From contig NZ_CP150661.1 of assembly GCF_038024105.1 (NCBI RefSeq), forward strand, positions 3,997,501-4,061,500: 64,000 nucleotides of DNA, read 5' to 3'. The stretch is from Polaribacter butkevichii. Lineage in GTDB: Bacteria; Bacteroidota; Bacteroidia; Flavobacteriales; Flavobacteriaceae. This document shows positions 35,031 to 42,863 of the stretch, in pieces (within the stretch, counting starts at the first letter, position 1; each line of letters starts with the position of its first letter). Made by a program: the position numbers and the translations under genes. Under the pieces are notes generated by a model. That model was given only the letters and a program-made list of their open reading frames with translations, had not been told where the DNA came from and made no database searches.

Positions 35031-35366
35031 AATTGTATTTTTAGTTTTAATACAGAAAGTGAAGTTATTGTAGTCCCAGAAAAAACAAATTGGGACTTAA
35101 ATTTTACAGTTTTTACCAACGAAATTGAGCGTTATGGTTCTTATGGATTTTCTGATTATGCCACAAAATTTACAAAAGACCAACGAAGTATTGTTAGTAC
35201 TTGGATAAACGGAGTTGTACCAGGAAGTTCCTCCTCTTTAAAAGACAATGTATTTTATGTTGTAAATGATACAGATGGTAACTTATATAAACTCCAGTTT
35301 TTAGCATTAACTAACGAAGCAGGAGAACGAGGTCATCCAGAATTTATATACAGTTTATTACAATAA
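35031..35366 (+). pseudogene. Truncated HmuY-type heme-binding protein remnant
   Basis: Open frame of 111 codons with no ATG start, bounded upstream by an in-frame TGA at 35028. The translation includes NCIFSFNTESEVIVVPEK, TNWDLNFTVFTNEIERYGSY, GFSDYATKF, FYVVNDTDGNLYKLQFLALT and NEAGERGHPEFIYSLLQ. WDxxFT, YYVxxDxxGNxYKLxFxxxT and GERGxPxFxY are HmuY-family marks. Intact relatives are about twice as long with a lipoprotein signal; here the N-terminus is gone and the segment after GFSDYA looks shortened. A terminator follows the stop. It lies beside the DUF6607-PepSY operon and no TonB receptor gene is adjacent, so this looks like a decayed heme-uptake unit. Confidence 0.62.
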
Positions 35367-35395
35367 GTTAATCTATAAATTGTAATTTTAGTTGG

Positions 35396-35431
35396 AAAAG
35401 CCCTTTAAACGAAAGTTTAAACGGCTTTTTT
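35396..35431. terminator. Bidirectional terminator after the HmuY remnant
   Basis: AAAAGCCCTTTAAAC (35396-35410), loop GAAA, GTTTAAACGGCTTTT (35415-35429), one mismatch, then T-run. It overlaps the stop of the convergent gene at 35430. Confidence 0.85.
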
Positions 35432-36542
35432 ATTTCTTAATAATCTGATTGTAATTTACCAATTGTGTCAACCCTTCTTTAGCTGGGTTTGTTGCAAAAG
35501 AACGTAAATAAGTATCTAAATATTCAATAGCTCTATCTTCTGGGTAAAACAATACTTTATTATCATGTTGAGACCATTCTGTAACGCTTATATATGTTTT
35601 TCCTTCGTAGGTTCTATAAAAATCTTGAATGTGTTCTGGTAAATTCTCTTCTAACTCTTCATCTAGATAGACAATATAGTATTTTAAATCTGCCGTAAAA
35701 AAATGAAAAGATAACAAGTTGTCATAAAAACCTGTTAAGTTATTTGCTAACGGCAACATCATGGTGAAAACCAAAATGGCTAATTTCTGTGTATTAAAAA
35801 ATTGTAGAAAGAATTCAAATGCATTTGATGTTTTTAAAGTCCAAAAAATGATGATTACACTTAACATATTCTGAATATTCCATGGCACAACATTGTAACC
35901 ATACCCTAAATAAAATAATAGAAATGTAATTGTTGAGTGCATTAAGAGGATAAAAACGACTCCGAATTTTCTAGTCTTATTGAACAATAGTAAAACCCCC
36001 ATTAAAGCTTCTAGCCAAGGCACAGCATACGTAAAAGCAACTAAAAACCATTGTGGCAAAAAACTAAAATGTTTGTTGATAGCGCTTAACCACTGTATGT
36101 AAAAGGCTTCATTTAATTTCTGAATTCCGCTCCAAAAATAAGTAGCGAAAAAGATAAGGATAATAGCGTATAATATTTTCCTTGGATTTGCTTTTCTATT
36201 GAAAATTTCTATTGCAAAAATGGTTAAAAAACTTTGATAAAAGTAAGGCTGCAATCTGTTTTGATCTACGAGCGCTAAAAAGAGATATACACCAAGAATG
36301 GTCCAACCTTGCCATCTTTTATTCTGAAAAATATAGACAATTTGTATTAAAAAGAAAAATCCGGCTAAAATATAATCGAAAGGATAGATAGGTATTGGCA
36401 ACCAATCAAACAAAGGTATTACAGGGAAAACTTTTGTTGTTAGCCATAATTTTGGTGCATAGACCATTAATACCAAAACTGCAAGAATAGCAAGTATTCT
36501 TACCCAATTTATTTTCTGTTTGTCTGTTAGATTTGTGATCAT
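35430..36542 (-). CDS. Multipass membrane protein (HTTM/DoxX-like)
   Basis: 370 residues with about eight to nine hydrophobic segments (for example ILAILAVLVLMVYAPKLWL, YILAGFFFLIQIVYIF, ILYAIILIFFATYFWSGIQK, FGVVFILLMHSTITFLLFYL) and a soluble C-terminal tail of about 80 residues (VYLDEELEENLPEHIQDFYR). The layout and WSGIQKLN...PWLEALMGVLLLF resemble the HTTM/vitamin-K-carboxylase-like or DoxX membrane families, but the fit is loose. Function unknown. Monocistronic, upstream of a repeat-filled spacer. Confidence 0.65.
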   Translation of the reverse strand: MITNLTDKQKINWVRILAILAVLVLMVYAPKLWLTTKVFPVIPLFDWLPIPIYPFDYILAGFFFLIQIVYIFQNKRWQGWTILGVYLFLALVDQNRLQPYFYQSFLTIFAIEIFNRKANPRKILYAIILIFFATYFWSGIQKLNEAFYIQWLSAINKHFSFLPQWFLVAFTYAVPWLEALMGVLLLFNKTRKFGVVFILLMHSTITFLLFYLGYGYNVVPWNIQNMLSVIIIFWTLKTSNAFEFFLQFFNTQKLAILVFTMMLPLANNLTGFYDNLLSFHFFTADLKYYIVYLDEELEENLPEHIQDFYRTYEGKTYISVTEWSQHDNKVLFYPEDRAIEYLDTYLRSFATNPAKEGLTQLVNYNQIIKK

Positions 36543-36559
36543 CTTATTTGTTTTTATTT

Positions 36560-36604
36560 TCTAACGTTTGTCATTTTAATACTTTTGTCTAACGTTTGTC
36601 ATTT
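36560..36604. repeat. Tandem-like direct repeat
   Basis: TCTAACGTTTGTCATTT at 36560-36576 and again exactly at 36588-36604, a 28-bp period. Confidence 0.75.
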
Positions 36605-36685
36605 CGAAATGAGCTTTTCAGCGATTGAGAAATCTCATCATTTTAATGTTTTAAGATTCCTCTTCGTACCTCATTCGGAATGACA
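36597..36685. repeat. Dispersed-type repeat with TGTCATT ends
   Basis: Begins TGTCATTTCGAA (36597-36608) and ends ATTCGGAATGACA (36673-36685), imperfect inverted ends. The interior (GAGAAATCTCATC, GATTCCTCTTCGTACCTCATTC) resembles the common Bacteroidota intergenic repeat whose core reads like GTCATT-CGAA-GAAATCTC. Confidence 0.6.
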
Positions 36686-36723
36686 TATTAAATATCTTTT
36701 CTCACTTTGTTTGCAAACAAGTC

Positions 36724-36884
36724 TAGCCCGGATTGAAACGACATCCTTTTTATAGCCTTAATTAATGGGCGTCTTTGCGAGGAACGAAGCAATCTCTTTA
36801 ATTAAGGGATTGCCACAGTTTACAAAAAAGTAAACTTGCAATGACGGCTATAAAAAGATATAGTGTAAAGCCGGAAATAGCTTC
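36724..36884. repeat. Composite flavobacterial intergenic repeat next to uvrA
   Basis: The outer element starts TAGCCCGGATTGAAACGACA and ends GATATAGTGTAAAGCCGGAA, with paired inner arms CTTTTTATAGCC (36746-36757) and its exact complement (36846-36857). Nested inside are GCGAGGAACGAAGCAATCTC and a GCAATGACG end, another known-looking repeat type, plus a perfect hairpin AGTTTAC-N6-GTAAACT (36817-36836). It ends at the uvrA stop codon. Confidence 0.65.
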
Positions 36885-39676
36885 TAATAAACCAATTTTT
36901 CTGCCAAATATTTAGCCGTATAAGACTCTTTATTTTTTGCTAAATCTTCTGGAGTTCCTTGAAAAATAAGGTTTCCACCGTTTTTACCACCTTCTAAACC
37001 TAAATCTATAATATAATCTGCACATTTAATTAATTCAATGTTATGTTCTATCACAATAATAGAATGCCCTTTGTCTATTAAGGCATTAAACGATGCTAAT
37101 AATTTTTTAATATCGTGAAAATGCAAACCTGTTGTAGGTTCATCAAAAATAAACAATGCCTTGTCTTTGGTGTTTCCTTTTACTAAAAAGGAAGCCAATT
37201 TTATACGCTGCGCTTCTCCGCCTGAAAGGGTAGAAGAAGACTGGCCTAATTTTACATAACCCAAACCAACATCTTGCAAAGGTTTTAATTTACTTGCAAT
37301 TTTTGTTACCAAATTTTCTGAGAAAAATGCAACCGCATCATCAATCGTTAGATTTAAAATATCATCTATAGATTTTCCATCGAATTTAACTTCTAAAACT
37401 TCTTTTTTAAAGCGTTTACCGTTACAAGCATCACATTCTAAATGTACATCTGCCATAAATTGCATTTCTATGGTAACTTCTCCTTCTCCTTTACAAACCT
37501 CGCAACGACCGCCTTCTACATTGAAAGAAAAGTGCTTGGGTTTGTAGTTTCTGATGGATGATAATTTCTGATTTGCAAATAACGAGCGAATATCATCATA
37601 AGCTTTAATATACGTTACAGGATTGGAACGAGATGAGCGTCCGATTGGATTTTGATCGATAAATTCTACGTGTTTTAAGGTGTCAAAATCGCCTTTTACT
37701 TCTGTATGTTGCCCAACTTTTTCTCCATGACCAATCAGTTGTTTTTGCATTGTTGGATACAAAATGCTTTTAACCAACGTACTTTTTCCCGAACCAGAAA
37801 CGCCTGTTATTACAGACAAACAATTTAGTGGAAACGTAACATCTACATTCTTTAAATTGTTTTCTCTAGCACCAATTATTTCAATTTTATTTCTAGAAGT
37901 TCTACGTTTGGTAGGAACTTCGATTTTTAATTCTTCGTTAAGGTATTTTGCCGTTAATGAGTCTGATTTTAAGATCGCATCAAAGTTTCCTTCTGCAACA
38001 ACATGTCCACCAAAAGTACCAGCTTCTGGACCAATATCTATAATATAATCGGCCTCTCGCATAATATCTTCATCATGCTCTACCACAACAACGGTGTTTC
38101 CTAAATCTCGTAAATCTTTTAAAACACCAATTAAGCGTTCGGTATCTTTTGGATGCAAACCAATACTTGGTTCATCTAAAATATACATAGAACCCACTAA
38201 AGAACTCCCTAAAGAAGTTGCTAAATTAATACGCTGACTTTCACCTCCAGAAAGTGTGTTAGAAGTTCTGTTGATAGTTAAATAGGATAAACCAACATTG
38301 GTTAAAAACAACAAACGATTGTTAATTTCTGTTAGTAAACGCTGCCCTATTTTAGCATCGTATTTATCTAATTTAATATTCTTAAAAAAGACAGATAATT
38401 CATCTAAAGGAAGAGTTACTAGGTCTGAAATTGTTTTTTCGTTTATTTTTACAAAATTCGTTTCGTGTCTTAAACGTTTTCCATTACAAGACGTACATTT
38501 TGTTTTTCCGCGGTAGCGAGAAAGCATTACTCGGTTCTGAATTTTATAACTTTTTTCTTCTAAAACGGTAAAGAAATGATGTATTCCGTTAAAGGATTTA
38601 TTACCATTCCAAACCAATTCTTTTTGTTCTTCGGTAAGTTCGAACCAAGGTTTGTGAATAGGAATATCGAATTGATACGCAACATCTATTAAGTCTTCTT
38701 TATAATGTACATAAGAAGGTGTTTTAAACGGAAAAATACAATCTTCCATAATAGATAAACCCGTATTCGGAATCACTAATTCTTCATCGATACCAATTAC
38801 GCTTCCATACCCCTCACAAGTTGGACAAGCGCCATAAGGATTGTTAAAACTAAATAAATGTGTGTTGGGTTCTAAGAAAGACATGCCGTCTAAATCGAAC
38901 TTATTACTAAATTCAGCTACTTTATTGTCTTCTAAATTTTCTATAAAACAGATTCCTTTTCCTTCAAAAAAAGCAGTCTGAATAGCATCTGCTAAACGAT
39001 TAAAAAAGTCGTCATCGTCTTTGGTAATAATTCTATCTACGACTAAAAATAAAGGTTCGTTTTTAAATTCAGCCTGCGGAAAATCTGCAATTCGATATAC
39101 TTTATCGTTCCATTTTAAACGTGCATACCCTTGCTGTTCTAAAACTTGTAAAACGGTTTTTAAATCTCGGTTTTCATCAATTGTAATAGGAGCTAACAAT
39201 AATAGTTTTGTTCTTTCATTAAACTCTTTTACAAAGTTAACAACATCAGAAACCGTGTCTTTTTTAACTTCTTTACCAGAAATAGGTGAGTAGGTTTTAC
39301 CAATTCTGGCGTATAATAATTTTATATAATCGTAAATTTCTGTTGATGTACCTACTGTAGAACGCGGATTTGTAGAATTTACTTTTTGCTCAATGGCAAT
39401 TGCCGGTGCAATACCTTTTATATAATCTACCTTAGGCTTGTGTAATTTGCCTAAAAACTGACGCGCATAAGAGCTTAAACTCTCTACATAACGTCGCTGA
39501 CCTTCTGCATACAAAGTATCAAACGCTAAAGATGACTTTCCTGAACCAGAAAGTCCTGTAATTACAACCAATTTATTTCTTGGTATTACAACGTCTATGT
39601 TCTTTAAATTATGGAGTCTAGCTCCTTTAATTATAATGTTTTCTTTAGGATTTACTTTAGAAATGTCCGTCTTCAT
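36884..39676 (-). CDS. uvrA: Excinuclease ABC subunit A
   Basis: 930 residues, DNA-damage recognition ATPase of nucleotide excision repair. Two ABC modules: Walker [21 protein letters not shown] and [20 protein letters not shown], signatures [17 protein letters not shown] and [16 protein letters not shown], Walker [15 protein letters not shown] and [14 protein letters not shown]. Zinc modules [28 protein letters not shown] and CDACNGKRF are present. The length is typical of Bacteroidota UvrA. Divergent from the sigma-factor gene with about 210 bp between; a composite repeat abuts its 3' end. Confidence 0.97.
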   Translation of the reverse strand: MKTDISKVNPKENIIIKGARLHNLKNIDVVIPRNKLVVITGLSGSGKSSLAFDTLYAEGQRRYVESLSSYARQFLGKLHKPKVDYIKGIAPAIAIEQKVNSTNPRSTVGTSTEIYDYIKLLYARIGKTYSPISGKEVKKDTVSDVVNFVKEFNERTKLLLLAPITIDENRDLKTVLQVLEQQGYARLKWNDKVYRIADFPQAEFKNEPLFLVVDRIITKDDDDFFNRLADAIQTAFFEGKGICFIENLEDNKVAEFSNKFDLDGMSFLEPNTHLFSFNNPYGACPTCEGYGSVIGIDEELVIPNTGLSIMEDCIFPFKTPSYVHYKEDLIDVAYQFDIPIHKPWFELTEEQKELVWNGNKSFNGIHHFFTVLEEKSYKIQNRVMLSRYRGKTKCTSCNGKRLRHETNFVKINEKTISDLVTLPLDELSVFFKNIKLDKYDAKIGQRLLTEINNRLLFLTNVGLSYLTINRTSNTLSGGESQRINLATSLGSSLVGSMYILDEPSIGLHPKDTERLIGVLKDLRDLGNTVVVVEHDEDIMREADYIIDIGPEAGTFGGHVVAEGNFDAILKSDSLTAKYLNEELKIEVPTKRRTSRNKIEIIGARENNLKNVDVTFPLNCLSVITGVSGSGKSTLVKSILYPTMQKQLIGHGEKVGQHTEVKGDFDTLKHVEFIDQNPIGRSSRSNPVTYIKAYDDIRSLFANQKLSSIRNYKPKHFSFNVEGGRCEVCKGEGEVTIEMQFMADVHLECDACNGKRFKKEVLEVKFDGKSIDDILNLTIDDAVAFFSENLVTKIASKLKPLQDVGLGYVKLGQSSSTLSGGEAQRIKLASFLVKGNTKDKALFIFDEPTTGLHFHDIKKLLASFNALIDKGHSIIVIEHNIELIKCADYIIDLGLEGGKNGGNLIFQGTPEDLAKNKESYTAKYLAEKLVY

Positions 39677-39891
39677 TCATAAAAAATATAAGGTATAAAA
39701 ATACCTCTTTTTTAAACCAATTTAAAAGAAATGTTAATGAATTTTGCTAAAACATTTGTTGATTTCAAAAATAATATTGATATTTGGAACTCATAAGCAC
39801 CACTAAATTAGACGCATATACGTAAAAAACTACTTTTAAATTATTAATTTAATAATAAAACAGAAGGGCAACTTGCTCTTTAAAAGTGGTT

Positions 39892-40479
39892 ATGATGGAA
39901 AAAAACTCAATTACAGACAGTACTTTAGTAAGTAATTATATTTTAGGAAAAGAAGCAGCTTTAGAGGTTTTAATTAAAAGACATCAACAAAGATTATTTA
40001 GCTTTATATATAGCAAAGTACAAGATAGAGATATTACAGAAGACGTTTTTCAGGATACATTTATAAAAGTTATTAGAACTTTAAAAAAAGGAAATTATAA
40101 CGAAGAAGGTAAGTTTTTACCTTGGGTTATGAGAATTGCTCATAATTTGGTAATAGATCATTTTAGAAAAACCAATAGAATGCCAAGCTTTAAAAATACT
40201 GATGAGTTTGATATTTTTTCTATTTTGGGTGATGGTAACTTAAATGCCGAAAAACAAATTATACAAGAACAGATTCATGCAGATGTAAGAGAGCTTGTAA
40301 ATGAGCTGCCAGAAGAACAAAAAGAGGTTTTGATAATGCGCATGTATAAAGATATGAGTTTTAAAGAAATTAGCGAAAATACAGGGGTTAGCATTAATAC
40401 AGCACTTGGTAGAATGCGTTATGCTCTTATAAATATGCGTAAATTAATAGAAAAACATAAAATTATTTTGGTAGATTAA
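39892..40479 (+). CDS. Sigma-70 family RNA polymerase sigma factor (ECF-like)
   Basis: About 195 residues. I start at ATG 39892; a further-upstream GTG in frame is less likely. Region 2 (ALEVLIKRHQQRLFSFIYSK, DVFQDTFIKVIRTL, FLPWVMRIAHNLVIDHFRK) and region 4 (LPEEQKEVLIMRMYKDMSFK, EISENTGVSINTALGRMRYA) are clear, with a short linker. No anti-sigma gene is adjacent; instead a 47-codon ORF follows 57 bp downstream. Such uvrA-linked sigma factors are common in Flavobacteriia; the target genes are unknown. Confidence 0.9.
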   Translation: MMEKNSITDSTLVSNYILGKEAALEVLIKRHQQRLFSFIYSKVQDRDITEDVFQDTFIKVIRTLKKGNYNEEGKFLPWVMRIAHNLVIDHFRKTNRMPSFKNTDEFDIFSILGDGNLNAEKQIIQEQIHADVRELVNELPEEQKEVLIMRMYKDMSFKEISENTGVSINTALGRMRYALINMRKLIEKHKIILVD

Positions 40480-40536
40480 CAATAAAAGAAATTAAGTAGC
40501 GTTAGTAGTTTATAATCAGTTTATTAAATTAACTAT

Positions 40537-40680
40537 ATGATGCAACTTTACTCTAAAAAGTCTTCTGATTTTCGGAAGCAACCTAAACAAGAAACAGTTC
40601 AATTTTTGATTAATTTTTCCAAATCGCTAACTTTTGTTAAAACGAAATCAAAAGACTTCATTGAATTGAATTTGAATTAA
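40537..40680 (+). CDS. Putative 47-residue protein downstream of the sigma factor
   Basis: ATG at 40537 (second ATG directly after), stop at 40680. Translation begins MMQLYSKKSSDFRKQPKQET and ends KTKSKDFIELNLN; it is basic, with a hydrophobic segment VQFLINFSKSLTFV. The phrase QPKQETVQFLINFSKSL resembles short conserved proteins I recall after sigma factors in related genomes. It is followed by a terminator and is co-directional with the sigma gene, so it may be part of the same transcript. Function unknown. Confidence 0.6.
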   Translation: MMQLYSKKSSDFRKQPKQETVQFLINFSKSLTFVKTKSKDFIELNLN

Positions 40681-40686
40681 GAGAGG

Positions 40687-40719
40687 AAAAAGCTTCAACT
40701 AACGTTGGGGCTTTTTTTT
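40687..40719 (+). terminator. Terminator of the sigma factor transcript
   Basis: AGCTTCAAC (40691-40699), loop TAAC, GTTGGGGCT (40704-40712) pairing with two G-U pairs, then T-run. Confidence 0.7.
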
Positions 40720-40817
40720 GTGCTTCTATGTTTTTTTTTCTTCTTTATTTATTTTTTAAGGTGTTTTTCCTTTCTGATTATCAGTTGTTTACCTTTTTTA
40801 TTGGTTTGGGTTGATAC

Positions 40818-40825
40818 TACATTTG
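40818..40825 (+). promoter_or_regulatory. Promoter -7 element of the cysteine peptidase gene
   Basis: TACATTTG matches TAnnTTTG, 53 bp before the start codon; no good -33 element at the usual distance. Confidence 0.5.
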
Positions 40826-40878
40826 TAATGCAATTGCAAGTGTAGATATCTTATTATATTAATCTTAAACTAATTATT

Positions 40879-41997
40879 ATGTCTAATCAAACAGAAAAAT
40901 TAACATCAATTAAAAGTGCGATTGAAAATGAAGGTGCTAGTTGGCAAGCTGGTAGTTCTGATATTTTCGAATTGTCGCAAGAAGAGCAAGATTTACTTTT
41001 GGGATATATTCCAGGAGATGATGAGCCGTCTTTAGAAGAAAAAGAAGAAGCTGCTCAAGCAAATTTTCAAGAATACATGGTTATGTTAGCATCCAATAAA
41101 GCTTTTTCAGCACCGTCTAGTTACGATTTACGAAATGTAGGTGGCAAAAATTTTATTACGCCTGTAAAAAATCAAAGAAGTTGTGGCTCTTGTGTTGCTT
41201 TTGGTACCATTGCTACGGTAGAAGGAACCATAAGAAAAATGAGAAATGATGCAAATTATGCCGTTGATTTCTCAGAAGCACATTTGTTTTATTGTCATGC
41301 TAGAGCAGAAGGAAGAAGGTGTAGTGGTAGTAAAGGCGGTTGGTGGGTGCCACCAGCAATGACAGCTTTTAAAAGTAAAGGGGTAACAGATGAAGCGCAT
41401 TATCCTTATACGGCGAGTGATCAAGATTGTACCGGACTAAAATCTGGATGGCAAAACAGTGTTAAGAAAATTAGTGGTTTTAAAAAATTAACGTCTATCA
41501 GTAAAATGAAAGATTGGTTGTCTACAAAAGGACCACTTACAGCTTGTTATACCGTGTATTCAGACTTTTATGGTTATAGAAGTGGTGTTTATAGAAAAAC
41601 TGCTGGTGCTACTCAAAGAGGGGGACATTGTGTTTCTATTGTAGGTTATAGTGACAGCGGTAGGTATTGGATTTGTAAAAATAGTTGGGGAACTGGTTTT
41701 GGAGAACAAGGGTTCTTTAAAATAGGATACGGACAATGTGGAATAGATAATGAAGTGTGGGGCGTTGAAGGAATTGTTGATTCTGGAACCTTAACTAAAA
41801 AAGTAACAGGTCTTTGGGCAAATTCATCAACTAGAAATGCTTTTGTGTATTTATCAGGAGAAGGATGGAAGAGAATTAGTAATAAAAATGATACTAATTT
41901 CTATATAATGCTTACCTATTTAGCTACAGCTAAAGGAATGAATGGAAATGCAACTGTAAAAATAAGTAATGGCGAAATTATTGAAGTTTACGCTTAA
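40879..41997 (+). CDS. Papain-family (C1) cysteine peptidase with a C-terminal accessory domain
   Basis: 372 residues. The C1 catalytic domain (about 80-300) is complete: Gln99 and Cys105 in KNQRSCGSCVAF, His250 in RGGHCVSIVGY, Asn268 in WICKNSWGTGFGEQGFFKIG, and SEAHLFYC. No signal peptide: the protein opens MSNQTEKLTSIKSAIENEGA. Residues 20-75, with LSQEEQDLLLGYIPGDDEPS, look like a bacterial C1-type propeptide. The last 66 residues (from KKVTGLWANSSTRNAFVYLS) form a domain repeated in the next gene. A chagasin-like inhibitor gene follows two genes later. The peptidase is probably self-activated; where it acts (cytosol or released) is not clear without a leader. Confidence 0.9.
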   Translation: MSNQTEKLTSIKSAIENEGASWQAGSSDIFELSQEEQDLLLGYIPGDDEPSLEEKEEAAQANFQEYMVMLASNKAFSAPSSYDLRNVGGKNFITPVKNQRSCGSCVAFGTIATVEGTIRKMRNDANYAVDFSEAHLFYCHARAEGRRCSGSKGGWWVPPAMTAFKSKGVTDEAHYPYTASDQDCTGLKSGWQNSVKKISGFKKLTSISKMKDWLSTKGPLTACYTVYSDFYGYRSGVYRKTAGATQRGGHCVSIVGYSDSGRYWICKNSWGTGFGEQGFFKIGYGQCGIDNEVWGVEGIVDSGTLTKKVTGLWANSSTRNAFVYLSGEGWKRISNKNDTNFYIMLTYLATAKGMNGNATVKISNGEIIEVYA

Positions 41998-42022
41998 TTA
42001 TTAATCACTAAAAATAAACAAA

Positions 42023-42427
42023 ATGAAAGATGATAAAAAATGTAACTGTCCAGATGAAAATATAGAAGAATTAAATATGCAATCTTCTTTAGAATCTACA
42101 CCACAAGAAAGTTTAGAAAATACAGATGCTTTTAGTGAGTTTTCTGGTCCAGAATTGCTTCCGCCAAATGAAGAGGAAGCTGCAGAAAATGATAGCTTTG
42201 GCGCAGGTGTTTGGCACGAAAACAAAAAAGTTACCTCTTTATGGGCAAAAGATGAAACAAGAAACTCTTGGGCAGGAATTAACGGAATGGGTTGGAAGAA
42301 ATTAAATTCTTCTAATAACTCTTCTTGTGTAGCTTTATCTATTTTAGCTGCTCATGCAAAACAATATAATAAGAACACTAAAATTAAAATTGATGGTGGG
42401 CAAATAAAAGAAATATATGTTTGGTAA
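42023..42427 (+). CDS. Small protein carrying the peptidase's C-terminal domain
   Basis: 134 residues. The N-terminal 65 are acidic, Ser/Glu/Pro-rich and probably disordered, starting MKDDKKCNCPDENIEELN. Residues 68-134 (KKVTSLWAKDETRNSWAGIN, GMGWKKLNSS, ending IKIDGGQIKEIYVW) align without gaps until near the end with residues 307-372 of the upstream peptidase. Shared marks are KKVT-LWA-TRN, G-GWK, L-LA-AK, N-N and K-I-G-I-E-Y. No catalytic domain and no signal peptide. It starts 25 bp after the peptidase stop. It may be a decoy, partner or substrate of the same ligand as the peptidase tail. I do not know a name for the domain. Confidence 0.75.
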   Translation: MKDDKKCNCPDENIEELNMQSSLESTPQESLENTDAFSEFSGPELLPPNEEEAAENDSFGAGVWHENKKVTSLWAKDETRNSWAGINGMGWKKLNSSNNSSCVALSILAAHAKQYNKNTKIKIDGGQIKEIYVW

Positions 42428-42437
42428 AAGAATGTGT

Positions 42438-42468
42438 AAAAACTTGGGCAGAAATGCTCAAGTTTTTT
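42438..42468 (+). terminator. Terminator between the small domain protein and the inhibitor gene
   Basis: AAAAACTTGGGC (42438-42449), loop AGAAAT, GCTCAAGTTTTT (42456-42467), one G-U pair, T-run. It lies only 23 bp before the next start codon. Confidence 0.8.
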
Positions 42469-42490
42469 TAACTTTAAATTAAAAATAGAA

Positions 42491-42829
42491 ATGAACAACG
42501 AATTTATTTTAACGAAAGAAGATCATGATAGTGTTATTCATGTAAATATTGGAGATTCTATAAAAATAATACTTACAGAAAATTCAAATACAGGTTATAT
42601 TTGGGATATTGAAGGGGAAATACCTTCTCTATTAAAGGTAGTTTTTAATGATTATAAATTAACCCATAAAAAAACCTTAGGGGGAAGCGGAAAAAGAGTT
42701 GTAGAATTTATAGCCCAAGAACTTGGTGAAATTACTGTTGAGCTTAAATATTGGCAAGAATGGAGTGGCCCCGACTCTATTGATGATCGATTTAAAGTTA
42801 CTGTACTTATAGAAGAGGAAGATAAATAA
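42491..42829 (+). CDS. Chagasin-like (I42 family) cysteine peptidase inhibitor
   Basis: 112 residues, all-beta. The three chagasin loops are recognisable: NSNTGYIWDI at 31-40 (family NxTTGY), LGGSGKRVVEF at 63-73 (family GxGG with R), and ELKYWQEWSGPD at 84-95 (family RPW loop, here W-x-x-W). I42 proteins bind and block papain-family enzymes, so the neighbouring C1 peptidase is the natural target. There is no signal peptide, consistent with the leaderless peptidase and with a protective role inside the cell. The gene is separated from the peptidase pair by a terminator and would be expressed by read-through or a promoter overlapping it. Convergent with nth. Confidence 0.82.
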   Translation: MNNEFILTKEDHDSVIHVNIGDSIKIILTENSNTGYIWDIEGEIPSLLKVVFNDYKLTHKKTLGGSGKRVVEFIAQELGEITVELKYWQEWSGPDSIDDRFKVTVLIEEEDK

Positions 42830-42863
42830 TTAAGTTCGATAGAATTATTATTTAATTTTTAAT

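Noticed and set aside
35008..35073. Short ATG frame next to the HmuY remnant
   Set aside because: Twenty-one codons in a different frame from the HmuY-like translation; no homology.
36543..36883. A gene or tRNA in the uvrA downstream spacer
   Set aside because: The sequence is fully accounted for by repeats and hairpins; no cloverleaf or open frame fits.
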